This document shows, piece after piece, positions 1-7,991 of a stretch of 51,075 nucleotides of DNA. The stretch lies in contig CAMCBN010000003.1 of assembly GCA_945873065.1 (NCBI GenBank), forward strand, positions 69,166 through 120,240, in the 5' to 3' direction. Position 1 is the first letter of the stretch. Each line of letters starts with the position of its first letter. The position numbers and the translations under genes were made by a program. The DNA is from an uncultured Candidatus Saccharibacteria bacterium. Its GTDB lineage: Bacteria > Patescibacteriota > Saccharimonadia > Saccharimonadales > Saccharimonadaceae. Below the pieces are notes generated by a model. It worked only from the letters and a program-made list of their open reading frames with translations, had not been told where the DNA came from and searched no databases.

Positions 1-360
1 TGCTATCATTCTGGCATAACTCAGCCACAACACGCCACCAGCTTTGACATTGACAGTTTTTTGCCAATCGCGATACCCTTGGCGCTGCATCATCACAGTT
101 CTCTGACCAGCCGATAAAGTAATCTTGCTTGGCGTATTATTACTCAATGCTGTGTTATCCACCACTACACGTGCGCCATCTGGATGGCTATCAAACTGCA
201 CCAAGCCACCTTGCTCTACGGTGCCATTATGCCAGTTAATCCGATACCCCTGCATTAAATAAGCGGCTATTATTACTAAAAAAACTACCGTGAGAACCAT
301 CAAGCTATAAATAAATGTCAGATGAAGGCGCTGTCGCCGTTTTTGCTGCTTCTTATCCAT
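1..360 (-). CDS. PEGA-domain membrane protein, 5' part only
   Basis: The first 120 codons of a protein that runs off the left edge of the window. A basic N-terminus (MDKKQQKRRQR) precedes one membrane segment at about residues 14-35. A PEGA-like domain follows, with the typical order of a short strand, SHPDGARVVVDN, a TPSKITL turn and the KxVNVKAGG end. PEGA domains are small extracytoplasmic beta folds often found on surface proteins; no enzymatic role can be assigned. The ATG lies 7 nt after a perfect TATAAT and has no ribosome-binding site, so this is probably a leaderless message. The gene diverges from the membrane-anchored protein to its right. Confidence 0.75.
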   Translation of the reverse strand, partial: MDKKQQKRRQRLHLTFIYSLMVLTVVFLVIIAAYLMQGYRINWHNGTVEQGGLVQFDSHPDGARVVVDNTALSNNTPSKITLSAGQRTVMMQRQGYRDWQKTVNVKAGGVLWLSYARMIA

Positions 361-588
361 AGTATCTATTATACCTGGTTTGGGTAACTTTTGTTTGAAT
401 AATTTTTAGGAATCTTTCAAATAAATGATTCTGATGGCGTTACCATAAGTTTTGCAAGATCAAGTAGGAGCATTCAATAAAGTAAGAAGGCGAGATCAGC
501 TTGAATATGTTTAATGATTTATTTTGCTTGCAAACCGCTTATCCTTGATGTATCATATCAGTATAGGACAAAGAGGGAATAGGGGATC
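361..588. other. Divergent intergenic region
   Basis: A 228-base AT-rich spacer between two divergent genes. Apart from the -10 box of the PEGA gene and a purine-rich ribosome-binding site (GAGGG, then GGGG) just before 589, I see no repeat, hairpin or RNA gene. Confidence 0.5.
368..373 (-). promoter_or_regulatory. -10 box, leaderless promoter of the PEGA gene
   Basis: Perfect TATAAT on the minus strand with 7 nt to the ATG. Transcription would begin at or next to the start codon. Confidence 0.6.
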
Positions 589-1725
589 ATGAGCCAAACA
601 ACAACGGTGTCCGCTGGGCGTATACATCGAGAGGCGAATCGTACAACGGCGCATCATCAAATGTCAACAACCAAAATAGCGTCGACGCGAGCATCGGCGA
701 AGATATCGCATGCTACTCGTGCATCCTCAGTAACTAAAGCGACAAAAGCCAGTGACACCTCTCGTCGCCAGCCAGTATTGTATGGCTCCGACCTCGTCAT
801 AGCACACCCTACGCGCAAACGGACTATCAAATCTCGACAAGCCATCCACCAGCAGCGACAAAACACACCAGTTCAATCAATTTCGACAGATATGCTCGCT
901 CCGACAGAGATCGAACCACCTAGTGTAAATTCTACTTCCTTACCACACTATCGATCACAATTCACGCAAGCTCTCGCCAACGAGCAAACCAATGATAGTG
1001 CCGCAGAATCGGCACTTGCCGCAGCGTTGTCTATCACCAACGGAGAATCTGAGGCATTACTGAGTCGACCGACCGCACTGCCAAAATCTGAAATCTGGTG
1101 GCCACCCACCGAACCGATTCCTGTACTATCTTCACCTCCAGTTGAAGAAGGTATTCAACCACAGCAACGCTCTTTGTCGTCGCATCAAAAAGTTGTTCAT
1201 CAGTCAAAAAACAGAGGTAATAGTGCACAAAAAAACAGTGCAAGGACCAATACTTCTGTCCAGTCTCATTGGGGGCGACGTATAAGTTTGGCGGGAGCAA
1301 TCGCGGTATTGTTATTGCTCGGTGGTTATCTCACATACTGTAATATACCAAGTATTTCCACCCATATCGCTGCTACGCAGGCAGGAGTAAGCGCCACCTT
1401 TCCATCATACCAGCCCAGCGGCTATCGACTAGCCGAACCCATCAGCTATCAGCCAGGTAGTGTTTTGATGAAGTTCGCCGCTAATGCTGCACCGCAAAGT
1501 TTTACCCTCACACAAAGTCGCTCTGACTGGGATTCGAGCGCAGTTTTGGCGAATTATGTATTGCCTGCATTTGGACGCAACTTTGCCACTACTGCCAGTC
1601 GCGGCCTGACTATCTACAGCACCAACAACGCCGCCGCTTGGGTCAACGGGGGAGTGCTATACACCATCAAGGGTAATGCTACACTATCAAGCGATCAAGT
1701 GCAGCGCATCGCGATGAGTTTATAA
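589..1725 (+). CDS. Membrane-anchored protein with DUF4367-like extracytoplasmic domain
   Basis: A 378-residue protein. Residues 1-220 are Ser/Thr/Gln/Arg-rich and look disordered and cytoplasmic. One membrane helix lies at about 234-254 (AGAIAVLLLLGGYLTY). The C-terminal 115 residues form a compact domain with the YQPSGYRLAEPISYQPGSV and YSTNNAAAWVNGG stretches seen in DUF4367-type domains. The function is unknown; a cell-surface or envelope sensor is an inference from the topology. The start is supported by a purine-rich ribosome-binding site about 8 nt upstream. gltX follows after 29 nt but has its own promoter. Confidence 0.7.
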   Translation: MSQTTTVSAGRIHREANRTTAHHQMSTTKIASTRASAKISHATRASSVTKATKASDTSRRQPVLYGSDLVIAHPTRKRTIKSRQAIHQQRQNTPVQSISTDMLAPTEIEPPSVNSTSLPHYRSQFTQALANEQTNDSAAESALAAALSITNGESEALLSRPTALPKSEIWWPPTEPIPVLSSPPVEEGIQPQQRSLSSHQKVVHQSKNRGNSAQKNSARTNTSVQSHWGRRISLAGAIAVLLLLGGYLTYCNIPSISTHIAATQAGVSATFPSYQPSGYRLAEPISYQPGSVLMKFAANAAPQSFTLTQSRSDWDSSAVLANYVLPAFGRNFATTASRGLTIYSTNNAAAWVNGGVLYTIKGNATLSSDQVQRIAMSL

Positions 1726-1742
1726 GCGCAACACTTCTATGC

Positions 1743-1748
1743 TATAAT
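1743..1748 (+). promoter_or_regulatory. -10 box, leaderless promoter of gltX
   Basis: Perfect TATAAT with 6 nt to the gltX ATG and no ribosome-binding site between them. Confidence 0.6.
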
Positions 1749-1754
1749 CTCTCT

Positions 1755-3194
1755 ATGACTACACGCACTCGTTTCGCGCCGAGCCCGACGGGCTATATTC
1801 ACGTTGGCAATGTTCGCAGCGCTCTGTATCCGTATCTAATAGCCCGGCAGTCAGGCGGTAAATTTATCTTGCGTATCGAGGATACCGATCAAGCGCGGTT
1901 TGTCGATGGCACTGAGGAATTAATCAAGGATACGCTGCACTGGCTGGGGCTAGATTGGGACGAAGGTCCAGTTTTGAGCGGAGCGGGCGAGACGGGCGAT
2001 CGTGGACCATACCATCAAACCGAGCGCCGCGAGATATATTTGAAATGGGCCAGGGAAATGATCGGCAAGGGCCTGGCGTATGCCGACCCATACACGCCAG
2101 AGCAGGTCCAAGCCTTTCGCGACCAAGCCAAAGCCGAAAAGCGCGCCTTTTTGTACCGCGACCATCGTCCGGAAAATCCGCCCGAGTGGCACCTCGGTAT
2201 GCCGCTGCGCTTCAAAACGCCAGAAATCAAGCGCTATACGTGGCACGACGCGGTGATGGGCGAGTTGTCCGCCGGACCGGAAGCGCTGGACGATTTTATT
2301 TTGATCAAGGCAGACGGGCTGCCAACCTACAATTTTGCCCACATTATCGACGATTTTGAGATGAATGTCACTCATGTCATTCGCGGCGCTGAGTACGTCG
2401 CCAGCACGCCGAAATACCTGTCGCTCTATGAAGCGCTGGATATCGCACCGCCAATTTTGGCGCACGTGCCGCACATTTTAGCGCCGAGCGGCAATAAAAA
2501 ACTCGGCAAACGCGACGGAGCCAAAAGTGTTAGCGAATATCGCGACGAAGGCATTTTACCAGAGGCGATGCTGAACTTTTTGGCGCAGCTGGGTTGGAAT
2601 GATGGCACTGATCAAGATGTATACTCGCTAGATGAACTGATCGAAAAATTCTCGCTTGACCGCGTCCAAAAATCCGGCGCCAGGTTCGACGAACAGCGGC
2701 TGATCTGGCTGAACGGCCAATGGATCCGCCGACTGAGCCTGGAGGATTTGTATGCGCGCGTCCAAAATTATTGGCCCGCCTCGGCGAAGACCGCCAGCGA
2801 GGCCTACAAAAAACAAGTTCTCGCCCTGACGCAAGACCGCCTCAAAACCCTGCGCGACCTGCCGCTGCTGACCAGCTATTTTTTTGAAGAGCCAACCCGC
2901 GACGAGTCGCTAATTTCTAACAACAAACAGCTCAAAAAATTATCGCCAGAAGAAATTTCTGATCTGTTAGATATAGTCAAAACTGAATTTGAAAAACTCG
3001 ATGATTGGACATCAGAGGCTATCCAAATCTGTCTCAATCAACTCCTGGAAATCACCGGACAGAAGCCCGGCGTCCTTTTCAGCCTGATCCGCATCGTCGT
3101 CACCTGGGCGCCGTTCAGCCCGCAGCTAAACGACACGCTGGCGCTGATCGGGAAAGAGACGATGATGGCGCGATTGGAGCGCTTTAATCCATAA
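1755..3194 (+). CDS. gltX: Glutamyl-tRNA synthetase
   Basis: A 479-residue class I aminoacyl-tRNA synthetase that charges tRNA-Glu with glutamate in the cytoplasm. The HIGH-type signature is PSPTGYIHVGNVRSAL (HVGN at residues 17-20). The KMSKS-type loop is KLGKRDGA near residue 250. An anticodon-binding helical domain fills the C-terminus and the length is normal for the family. In bacteria without glutaminyl-tRNA synthetase this enzyme may also charge tRNA-Gln for transamidation; this window cannot tell. A tRNA-Glu gene lies about 3 kb downstream. The gene looks richer in GC-ending codons than its neighbours. Confidence 0.97.
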   Translation: MTTRTRFAPSPTGYIHVGNVRSALYPYLIARQSGGKFILRIEDTDQARFVDGTEELIKDTLHWLGLDWDEGPVLSGAGETGDRGPYHQTERREIYLKWAREMIGKGLAYADPYTPEQVQAFRDQAKAEKRAFLYRDHRPENPPEWHLGMPLRFKTPEIKRYTWHDAVMGELSAGPEALDDFILIKADGLPTYNFAHIIDDFEMNVTHVIRGAEYVASTPKYLSLYEALDIAPPILAHVPHILAPSGNKKLGKRDGAKSVSEYRDEGILPEAMLNFLAQLGWNDGTDQDVYSLDELIEKFSLDRVQKSGARFDEQRLIWLNGQWIRRLSLEDLYARVQNYWPASAKTASEAYKKQVLALTQDRLKTLRDLPLLTSYFFEEPTRDESLISNNKQLKKLSPEEISDLLDIVKTEFEKLDDWTSEAIQICLNQLLEITGQKPGVLFSLIRIVVTWAPFSPQLNDTLALIGKETMMARLERFNP

Positions 3195-3207
3195 AGAGCG
3201 GTCAAAG

Positions 3208-3555
3208 TTACCGCCGAACACCCCTCTGCAAGGCCTCTCTTCGCCTACGTCTTAGCAACTTCTTGCGATCATCGACAGTCATACCGCCCCAAATACCATA
3301 CTCTTCGCCACGGCTAAGTGCATATTTCAGGCATTCATCTACAACTACGCAGCCGAGGCAGATCCTTTTCGCTTGCCTCACCTCATCATCAAGACCTATG
3401 TAGAATAACTCCGGGTTCACATTATCCTCCGCGCAATTCGCTCGACTGCGCCATGACTCTGGGCGATTACTCTCCTCGTTTGCGTCGACGCTAGGTAAGT
3501 CCTGTGATAGACGCGCACGCAGCACCTTCACTCTTTCTGGGCTCAATCTTCTCAT
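3208..3555 (-). CDS. WhiB-family iron-sulfur transcription regulator
   Basis: A 115-residue protein with the WhiB layout: Cys41 (in NCAEDN), then Cys66-x2-Cys69-x5-Cys75, which would hold a [4Fe-4S] cluster. After these come the GIWGGMT turn typical of WhiB proteins and a strongly basic tail (KKLLRRRRREALQRGVRR) for DNA contact. Family members usually act with the housekeeping sigma factor and respond to redox state or nitric oxide. The family is best known from Actinobacteria and their phages, so its presence here is notable. The gene is monocistronic and convergent with gltX. The start lies 7 nt after a TAAGAT -10 box, so the message is probably leaderless. Confidence 0.9.
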   Translation of the reverse strand: MRRLSPERVKVLRARLSQDLPSVDANEESNRPESWRSRANCAEDNVNPELFYIGLDDEVRQAKRICLGCVVVDECLKYALSRGEEYGIWGGMTVDDRKKLLRRRRREALQRGVRR

Positions 3556-3562
3556 ACTCTTT

Positions 3563-3568
3563 ATCTTA
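3563..3568 (-). promoter_or_regulatory. -10 box, leaderless promoter of the WhiB-like gene
   Basis: TAAGAT (one mismatch to TATAAT) with 7 nt to the ATG, the same spacing as other genes here. Confidence 0.45.
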
Positions 3569-3648
3569 CTACTATCGACTTAGCGACCAAACCATAGACG
3601 TTTTATCGCCGCACAAAATAATAATTACAACCATTCTCCAAACTCACT

Positions 3649-4371
3649 CTATACAGACTCGGGACTTTCGGGATATCTGGGATATTTTAGCTCCAGTAGC
3701 GACTTAAATGTCTCTCGCTCTAGTTCTTCCCGCCGCGTCGCGTCGTCTTGCGGTGCGTGCTCTAGCTGCCATTGTTTTTTAATATTGTCATAATACCGCT
3801 CTTGCATCATCGTTTTAAGCGCTCCTGTGCCAATTGACACTTGCCGCTTGATACGCCGCACCGGCTCGGCCAATAGTGGATCATCTATCTCTATGTCATG
3901 TCGTTTTGCTTCATCGATATCGCGAATCTCATTACCTACGTCCACGGCGATGCCATCGATAAGACGAGCCAGGGTCGGATCTTGCAACCGCCTGCGAGCT
4001 GAGTCTATCTGCCCAGGCCCATAGATATCCGTGAAGATCCTGTTACCAAACTCGCCAAGACCAGATTCCTTGCATATTGGCAACACCCCAAGCAAATTGT
4101 ACAACCCAAAATCACAAGGTACCCCATAAATTTCTGGCCCAGTAGTCTCCGGCAATATACCCGCCTGCAGCTCAATATCAAGTAATCGATATGCACCAGC
4201 CAGTGGTATGATAGCCAACCGACCTAGCGCTCCTTTCACGGCGACATCAGCTACTTGCGTCCGCCTTACACGTTCGCCTCCATACCGGATGCCGAGAAAT
4301 TTTCTCGGCGGCTCGATTATTTTTTCCTCTACGACCCAGCGTAGACCTTCTTCTTTAGACACTAAACCCAC
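3649..4371 (-). CDS. Hypothetical protein
   Basis: I do not recognise this 240-residue protein. It appears soluble and mixed alpha/beta, with a central apolar part (LGRLAIIPLAGAYRLLDIEL) and a charged helical C-terminal third (QERYYDNIKKQWQLEH, then TRREELERETF). There is no signal peptide or clear membrane helix and no known catalytic motif. GTG starts occur at 4371 and 4362. A TATAAT box on the minus strand lies about 35 nt upstream, giving a short leader with a weak AGGAA, so the start is uncertain. The gene is co-oriented with the WhiB-like gene and the small gene at 4456 but is separated from both by promoters. Confidence 0.6.
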   Translation of the reverse strand: MGLVSKEEGLRWVVEEKIIEPPRKFLGIRYGGERVRRTQVADVAVKGALGRLAIIPLAGAYRLLDIELQAGILPETTGPEIYGVPCDFGLYNLLGVLPICKESGLGEFGNRIFTDIYGPGQIDSARRRLQDPTLARLIDGIAVDVGNEIRDIDEAKRHDIEIDDPLLAEPVRRIKRQVSIGTGALKTMMQERYYDNIKKQWQLEHAPQDDATRREELERETFKSLLELKYPRYPESPESV

Positions 4372-4455
4372 AAAAACAAAACATTCCTATCTGCCGCTTT
4401 TACCTGTACGTATTATACAATAATACGATGCTTTTTTACAGCGTCGCGATTTCTT

Positions 4456-4713
4456 CTACTCTTCAGTATCCTGATCCGGCTCTTTAGCAGAGGCATCTGG
4501 TGATTTTCTAGGATGCTCGCCAGTGAGGCAAGCGAGTAAATCGCCACTATAGCCAGCCGGCCCCAACCCAGGCGTCAACGCGGCAACCCCTAGCATCGCC
4601 TTCGTTATAGCGGTCAATTGTTCCAATCGGTTTTGATTACTCGGGCACTCTGGCATACCATCCTCTATTTGTCTTGGCTGCTTCTCTAAGTTACATCCTC
4701 TACGCTCTGTCAT
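4456..4713 (-). CDS. Small hypothetical protein
   Basis: An 85-residue protein, start chosen at the ATG that follows AAGGGTGG; an upstream in-frame ATG at 4743 has no such site. It holds three Cys (residues 7, 22 and 61), a short apolar Gly/Ala/Leu stretch (AMLGVAALTPGLGPAG) and an acidic tail. I do not recognise it. A TATAAT box about 30 nt upstream indicates a leadered transcript. Confidence 0.45.
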   Translation of the reverse strand: MTERRGCNLEKQPRQIEDGMPECPSNQNRLEQLTAITKAMLGVAALTPGLGPAGYSGDLLACLTGEHPRKSPDASAKEPDQDTEE

Positions 4714-4855
4714 ATTCCACCCTTTCTGTGTAAGTAGGACCATTATAGGACATTACGCTACATTCGCCAAGAGGTATGACGCCTGATCGCGCCAAACAAT
4801 AACACACCTAAAAAACTACCACTCCAGAATGTATCAATAACCTATCCGCTCATGG

Positions 4856-4861
4856 TATAAT
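4856..4861 (+). promoter_or_regulatory. -10 box, leaderless promoter of the DUF3048 gene
   Basis: Perfect TATAAT with 8 nt to the ATG at 4870 and no ribosome-binding site. Confidence 0.55.
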
Positions 4862-4869
4862 ACAAGCAC

Positions 4870-6015
4870 ATGACAGCACCTAATTCATCAACCCCGGTAG
4901 CGTTTGGTGGTCGCGTACAAAAGCGCCCACCGCTGAGGCGCGAGGGGAAGCACTTCATGAAGCTACGCGCTTTCGTCGGACGACATCGTCTGCCAGTGAT
5001 GATCATTGGTAGTGCGGTCGTTATTTGTATTGGTGCCATAACTTCGTTCCTACTACTGAGCCGACCAAGTGACACACCGCCACCAGCTGCGCCCATCGTA
5101 GCTCAACAACCACCGACTGTCTACTATTCACCACTCAATGGAGTGAAGGTAGCCGACCAAGCCGCCACGACCAAGCTTGTCACCGCCATTATGATCGAAA
5201 ATAGTCCTAGTGCTCGACCGCAATCTGGTATCAAGCAAGCCGAGGTCGTTTACGAGGCTATAGCCGAGGCAGGCATTACCCGTTTCTTGGCACTATATCA
5301 GCAAAACAAGCCAGCCCTTGTCGGCCCTGTGCGTAGTTTGCGAATGTACTACATCGACTGGTTGGCACCATACCAGCCAAGTGTAGCTCATGTTGGTGGT
5401 AGTTTGGCTGCAGTGAAAGAAATACGAAGTGGGCGTTACCGTGATATTGATCAATTTTTCAATAGTGGTAGCTATTGGCGTGCTACCGACCGTCGGGCGC
5501 CACACAATGTCTACACCAATTTCGAAAAACTTGACGCACTCAATACTAGCAAACAATACACCTCATCGAGCTTCACCAGCTTCACCCGAGCCGATGGCGC
5601 TACCAGTAATCCGCCGACTGCTCGAGCTATATCACTCAACTTCTCAAATTCAGCCCTATACAATACTCGCTATGAATACGATATCGCCAGCAATACTTAC
5701 AAGCGCTACGTAGGAGGTCAGCCTAGTGTTGATCGCGAGCAGGGGCAAGTCGCCCCATCAGTCGTCGTCGCACTTAGTATGGATACCACTACTGTTCAAG
5801 AGGATGGGCCGCGACTATCTATGAATACCGTCGGCAGCGGTAAAGCGACTATTTTTCAAAATGGCACCGTAGTCGAGGGCACCTGGCGCAAGGCTAGCCG
5901 CGCCGCATCCCTTGAATTAATCGATGCTAGCGGCAGCCCAATCGCTTTAGCGCGGGGTCAGACATGGATCGCTGCCATCCCCACCAAAGGAGGTACTATT
6001 TCTTGGCAACAATAG
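4870..6015 (+). CDS. DUF3048 (YerB-type) membrane-anchored protein
   Basis: A 381-residue protein: a short basic N-terminus, one membrane helix (about residues 40-62), a Pro-rich linker, then a DUF3048 domain. Signature stretches are IMIENSPSARPQSGI, AEVVYEAIAEAGITRFLALYQ, GPVRSLRMYYIDW and RRAPHNVYTN. YerB-family proteins are extracytoplasmic and of unknown biochemistry; here the anchor is a helix and not a lipobox Cys. An in-frame ATG at residue 30 could be an alternative start, but the -10 box spacing favours the first. tRNA-Glu follows after about 115 nt. Confidence 0.85.
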   Translation: MTAPNSSTPVAFGGRVQKRPPLRREGKHFMKLRAFVGRHRLPVMIIGSAVVICIGAITSFLLLSRPSDTPPPAAPIVAQQPPTVYYSPLNGVKVADQAATTKLVTAIMIENSPSARPQSGIKQAEVVYEAIAEAGITRFLALYQQNKPALVGPVRSLRMYYIDWLAPYQPSVAHVGGSLAAVKEIRSGRYRDIDQFFNSGSYWRATDRRAPHNVYTNFEKLDALNTSKQYTSSSFTSFTRADGATSNPPTARAISLNFSNSALYNTRYEYDIASNTYKRYVGGQPSVDREQGQVAPSVVVALSMDTTTVQEDGPRLSMNTVGSGKATIFQNGTVVEGTWRKASRAASLELIDASGSPIALARGQTWIAAIPTKGGTISWQQ

Positions 6016-6095
6016 ACAATAGAGTAGACAACACCTACGTTTTTTAGTACAATATCCCTAGTGCGATGGCTTCGCCTATCGTGTGTTGTGGTAAG

Positions 6096-6101
6096 TATAA
6101 T
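6096..6101 (+). promoter_or_regulatory. Probable -10 box of the tRNA-Glu gene
   Basis: TATAAT 30 nt before the mature tRNA 5' end, consistent with a short leader removed by RNase P. Confidence 0.45.
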
Positions 6102-6131
6102 TATTTTACTTTAGCAACGCGGATTGTTTTT

Positions 6132-6206
6132 GGCCTTATCGTCTAACGGTTAGGACACCAGGTTTTCATCCTGGCAATCCGGGTTCGATTCCCGGTAAGG
6201 TCACCA
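6132..6206 (+). tRNA. tRNA-Glu (anticodon TTC), CCA encoded
   Basis: The cloverleaf can be folded by eye. The acceptor stem is GGCCTTA/TAAGGTC with one G-U pair. The D arm contains the A-box-like TCGTCTAACGGTTAGGAC. The anticodon stem-loop is CCAGG-TTTTCAT-CCTGG with TTC in the loop, and the T arm is CCGGGTTCGATTCCCGG. Discriminator A and the CCA end are encoded in the DNA. The 3' end is the left attachment point of the integrated element, whose direct repeat starts at the last six bases of the tRNA. Confidence 0.95.
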
Positions 6207-6272
6207 TCAAAGGATTTATCATCCATCCGGATACGAAACAGTTCGTTTACCTCTGGGTAGCGGGCTGTTTTT
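6201..6272. repeat. Left 72-bp direct repeat (att-like)
   Basis: Identical to the copy at 10741 except T at 6242 (C at 10782). It starts TCACCATCAAAGG, overlapping the tRNA-Glu CCA end, and ends CGGGCTGTTTTT. It contains the last codons of the recombinase remnant on the minus strand. Confidence 0.9.
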
Positions 6273-7280
6273 GTGAGTTCCAAACTTTATTTCGTCGTAG
6301 GTTGGCATTTTGTTGAAGATAGCGGCGAAAAAGGTGGCTTTTCGCAAAGGATTACAGAGGTCAAGCAGTAGCTCTGGCAGGTGTTCCAAAATATATTTGG
6401 CGTATTGCAAGACTTGATCAAATTCGGCTTGCAGATTAGGCTGGTTGACGATTTCTTTGTCTAGTTTTGCCAGTTCGTTTTCGACGCTAATAATATCCTC
6501 CTCCAAGTATGTAAGCGCCGTTTCGCTCGTGACGACGCGCATTTTATCCACGGTCGCCCTAATTTGGCTTTGCAGGCTTTGGCGATGCTCTAGGCGCTGT
6601 TGGTTGGCTTCTAGCTGCTTTGCTTAGCGTTCGTGCCACAGCTCGGCAATAGCAGCGATAATATCATCAACGTACTCTGGTTTTACAGTGATAGTCCGCA
6701 CAAAATCCTCAAGCGTCTTGTCGAATTCGGGCTTGGGTACGCGGAAATAATGTCCATTGCGACTACAATGATACGCTGGATAATACGCACCCATTTTGCC
6801 GCGAGATGCGCTACCAGAAAGAGTTTTGCCGCACTTCGGGCAAGCGACGACTTGCTTGTATGGATATTCTGAGTTGTAGATTTGCTTATTTTTCAAGTGC
6901 TCTGGCACGGCTCTGCGTTTGATAGTTATCATGCCGCGGCTATCAATCTCCACAAAAATCCGCCCGCGATTTGCTTCATTAAAAAGCTCAACACTGACCA
7001 GCCCATCAAACTGCGCTTTGACTGGCTGGTCGTGCGTCCATTTTTCTTTGATGATGCCACAATAAACCAGTTTACTGGCGTACTGGTCGATCATTTTGGC
7101 GGTCATTTGTTTGCCGCCAATTTGCCGCTTAATTTTCGTTCGGTCGTATTTATCGCGCACAATCGTAACGCGCGAGCGAAAACCCATCGAATTTAGTTCG
7201 TCGGCAATTTGCTGATTAGTGTAAACATGGGCGGCGCGCATTTCAAAAAGTTTTATGATAAAATTAACTCGGGAAAAATA
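6219..7280 (-). pseudogene. Serine recombinase remnant (no catalytic domain, internal stop)
   Basis: Reads as the C-terminal two thirds of a large serine recombinase. The order is the recombinase domain (VYTNQQIADELNSMGF), a zinc ribbon (CPKCGKTLSG, then a later Cys) and a coiled-coil tail. A single in-frame TAA at 6624-6626 splits it: the reading frame continues for 24 more codons to the second open stretch and ends at 6219. The N-terminal resolvase domain with its catalytic Ser is missing. The frame stays recombinase-like up to about 7262 (NFIIKLFEMRAAH), then meets sequence belonging to the opposite-strand ATPase. It is therefore doubly inactivated. Confidence 0.85.
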
Positions 7281-7940
7281 TTAATTTGTAATTTATCTAA
7301 GGGTTTACTCGGCGAAGATACGTCGGAGCTATTTGGCATTACTGTACTTGCGAAGCTTCAGCTCGCAAGTCTGCGTCGCGCCCGATTGAAACAATCGAAG
7401 CGGCGCACGTTCTATCTATATGTCGATGAGTTTCAAAATTTTGCCACAACTTCATTTGTGCAAATGCTGTCGGAGAGTCGTAAATATCGCGTCTTCATGA
7501 TTATGGCCGAGCAATCCACTTCGCAACAAAGCGACCAGCAAACAGTAAATATAATCTTAGCGAACGTTGGTACAATAATTTGCTTTCGAACGGGCAATCC
7601 GCAAGACGAACAGCGCTTACTGCCAATGTTTAGCCCATATATTGAGCCAGGAGAAATCAGCAATCTACCGGCGTACAACTACTACGCTCGATTAGCGGCA
7701 GTGCACGCTCAGGAGCCATTATCTGGACAAACATTGCTATTAGAAAATGACGGTGATGAGGCGGTGTGGGATGAGATTGTGGAAAATTCACGAAAGAAGT
7801 TTGGCAGGAAACGAGAAGAACTTTCTAAGCATGAAAGTTCTAGTGGAGCTGCATCAAGAAAAGACGCCAAAACCAACAAGCAAAAGCAAGACAAGAAAAA
7901 GTCAGAGACTAAAGCAGAGCCGATGATAGATGAGATATAA
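7227..7940 (+). pseudogene. C-terminal fragment of VirD4-like/DUF87 ATPase
   Basis: About 237 codons homologous to the C-terminal half of the full-length ATPase at 30818-33646. Shared landmarks include GKILICNLSKGLLGED (versus GKILIVNLSKGLIGED), FYLYVDEFQNFAT, LSESRKYR and NVGTIICFR. The Walker A half and membrane anchor are absent. Homology starts at about 7260, exactly where the recombinase remnant on the other strand ends, so one deletion probably removed both N-termini. The Lys-rich tail replaces the Arg-rich tail of the paralogue. No ribosome-binding site suits the ATG; expression is doubtful. Confidence 0.75.
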
Positions 7941-7975
7941 TTGAACACAATAATCTAAGCGTACGCGCTATACGC

Positions 7976-7981
7976 TATAAT
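7976..7981 (+). promoter_or_regulatory. -10 box of the GHKL-STAS-TM operon
   Basis: TATAAT with 10 nt to the ATG, giving at most a 3-4 nt leader. It lies next to a short imperfect palindrome (GCGTACGCGC). Confidence 0.45.
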
Positions 7982-7991
7982 AAGTACATCT

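Noticed and set aside
1950-2474. Long open frames inside gltX on both strands
   Set aside because: Shadows of a GC-rich coding frame; no family features and no start signals.
6219-6551. Separate small gene downstream of the recombinase
   Set aside because: In the same frame as the recombinase remnant, separated only by one TAA and 24 codons; it is the recombinase C-terminus.
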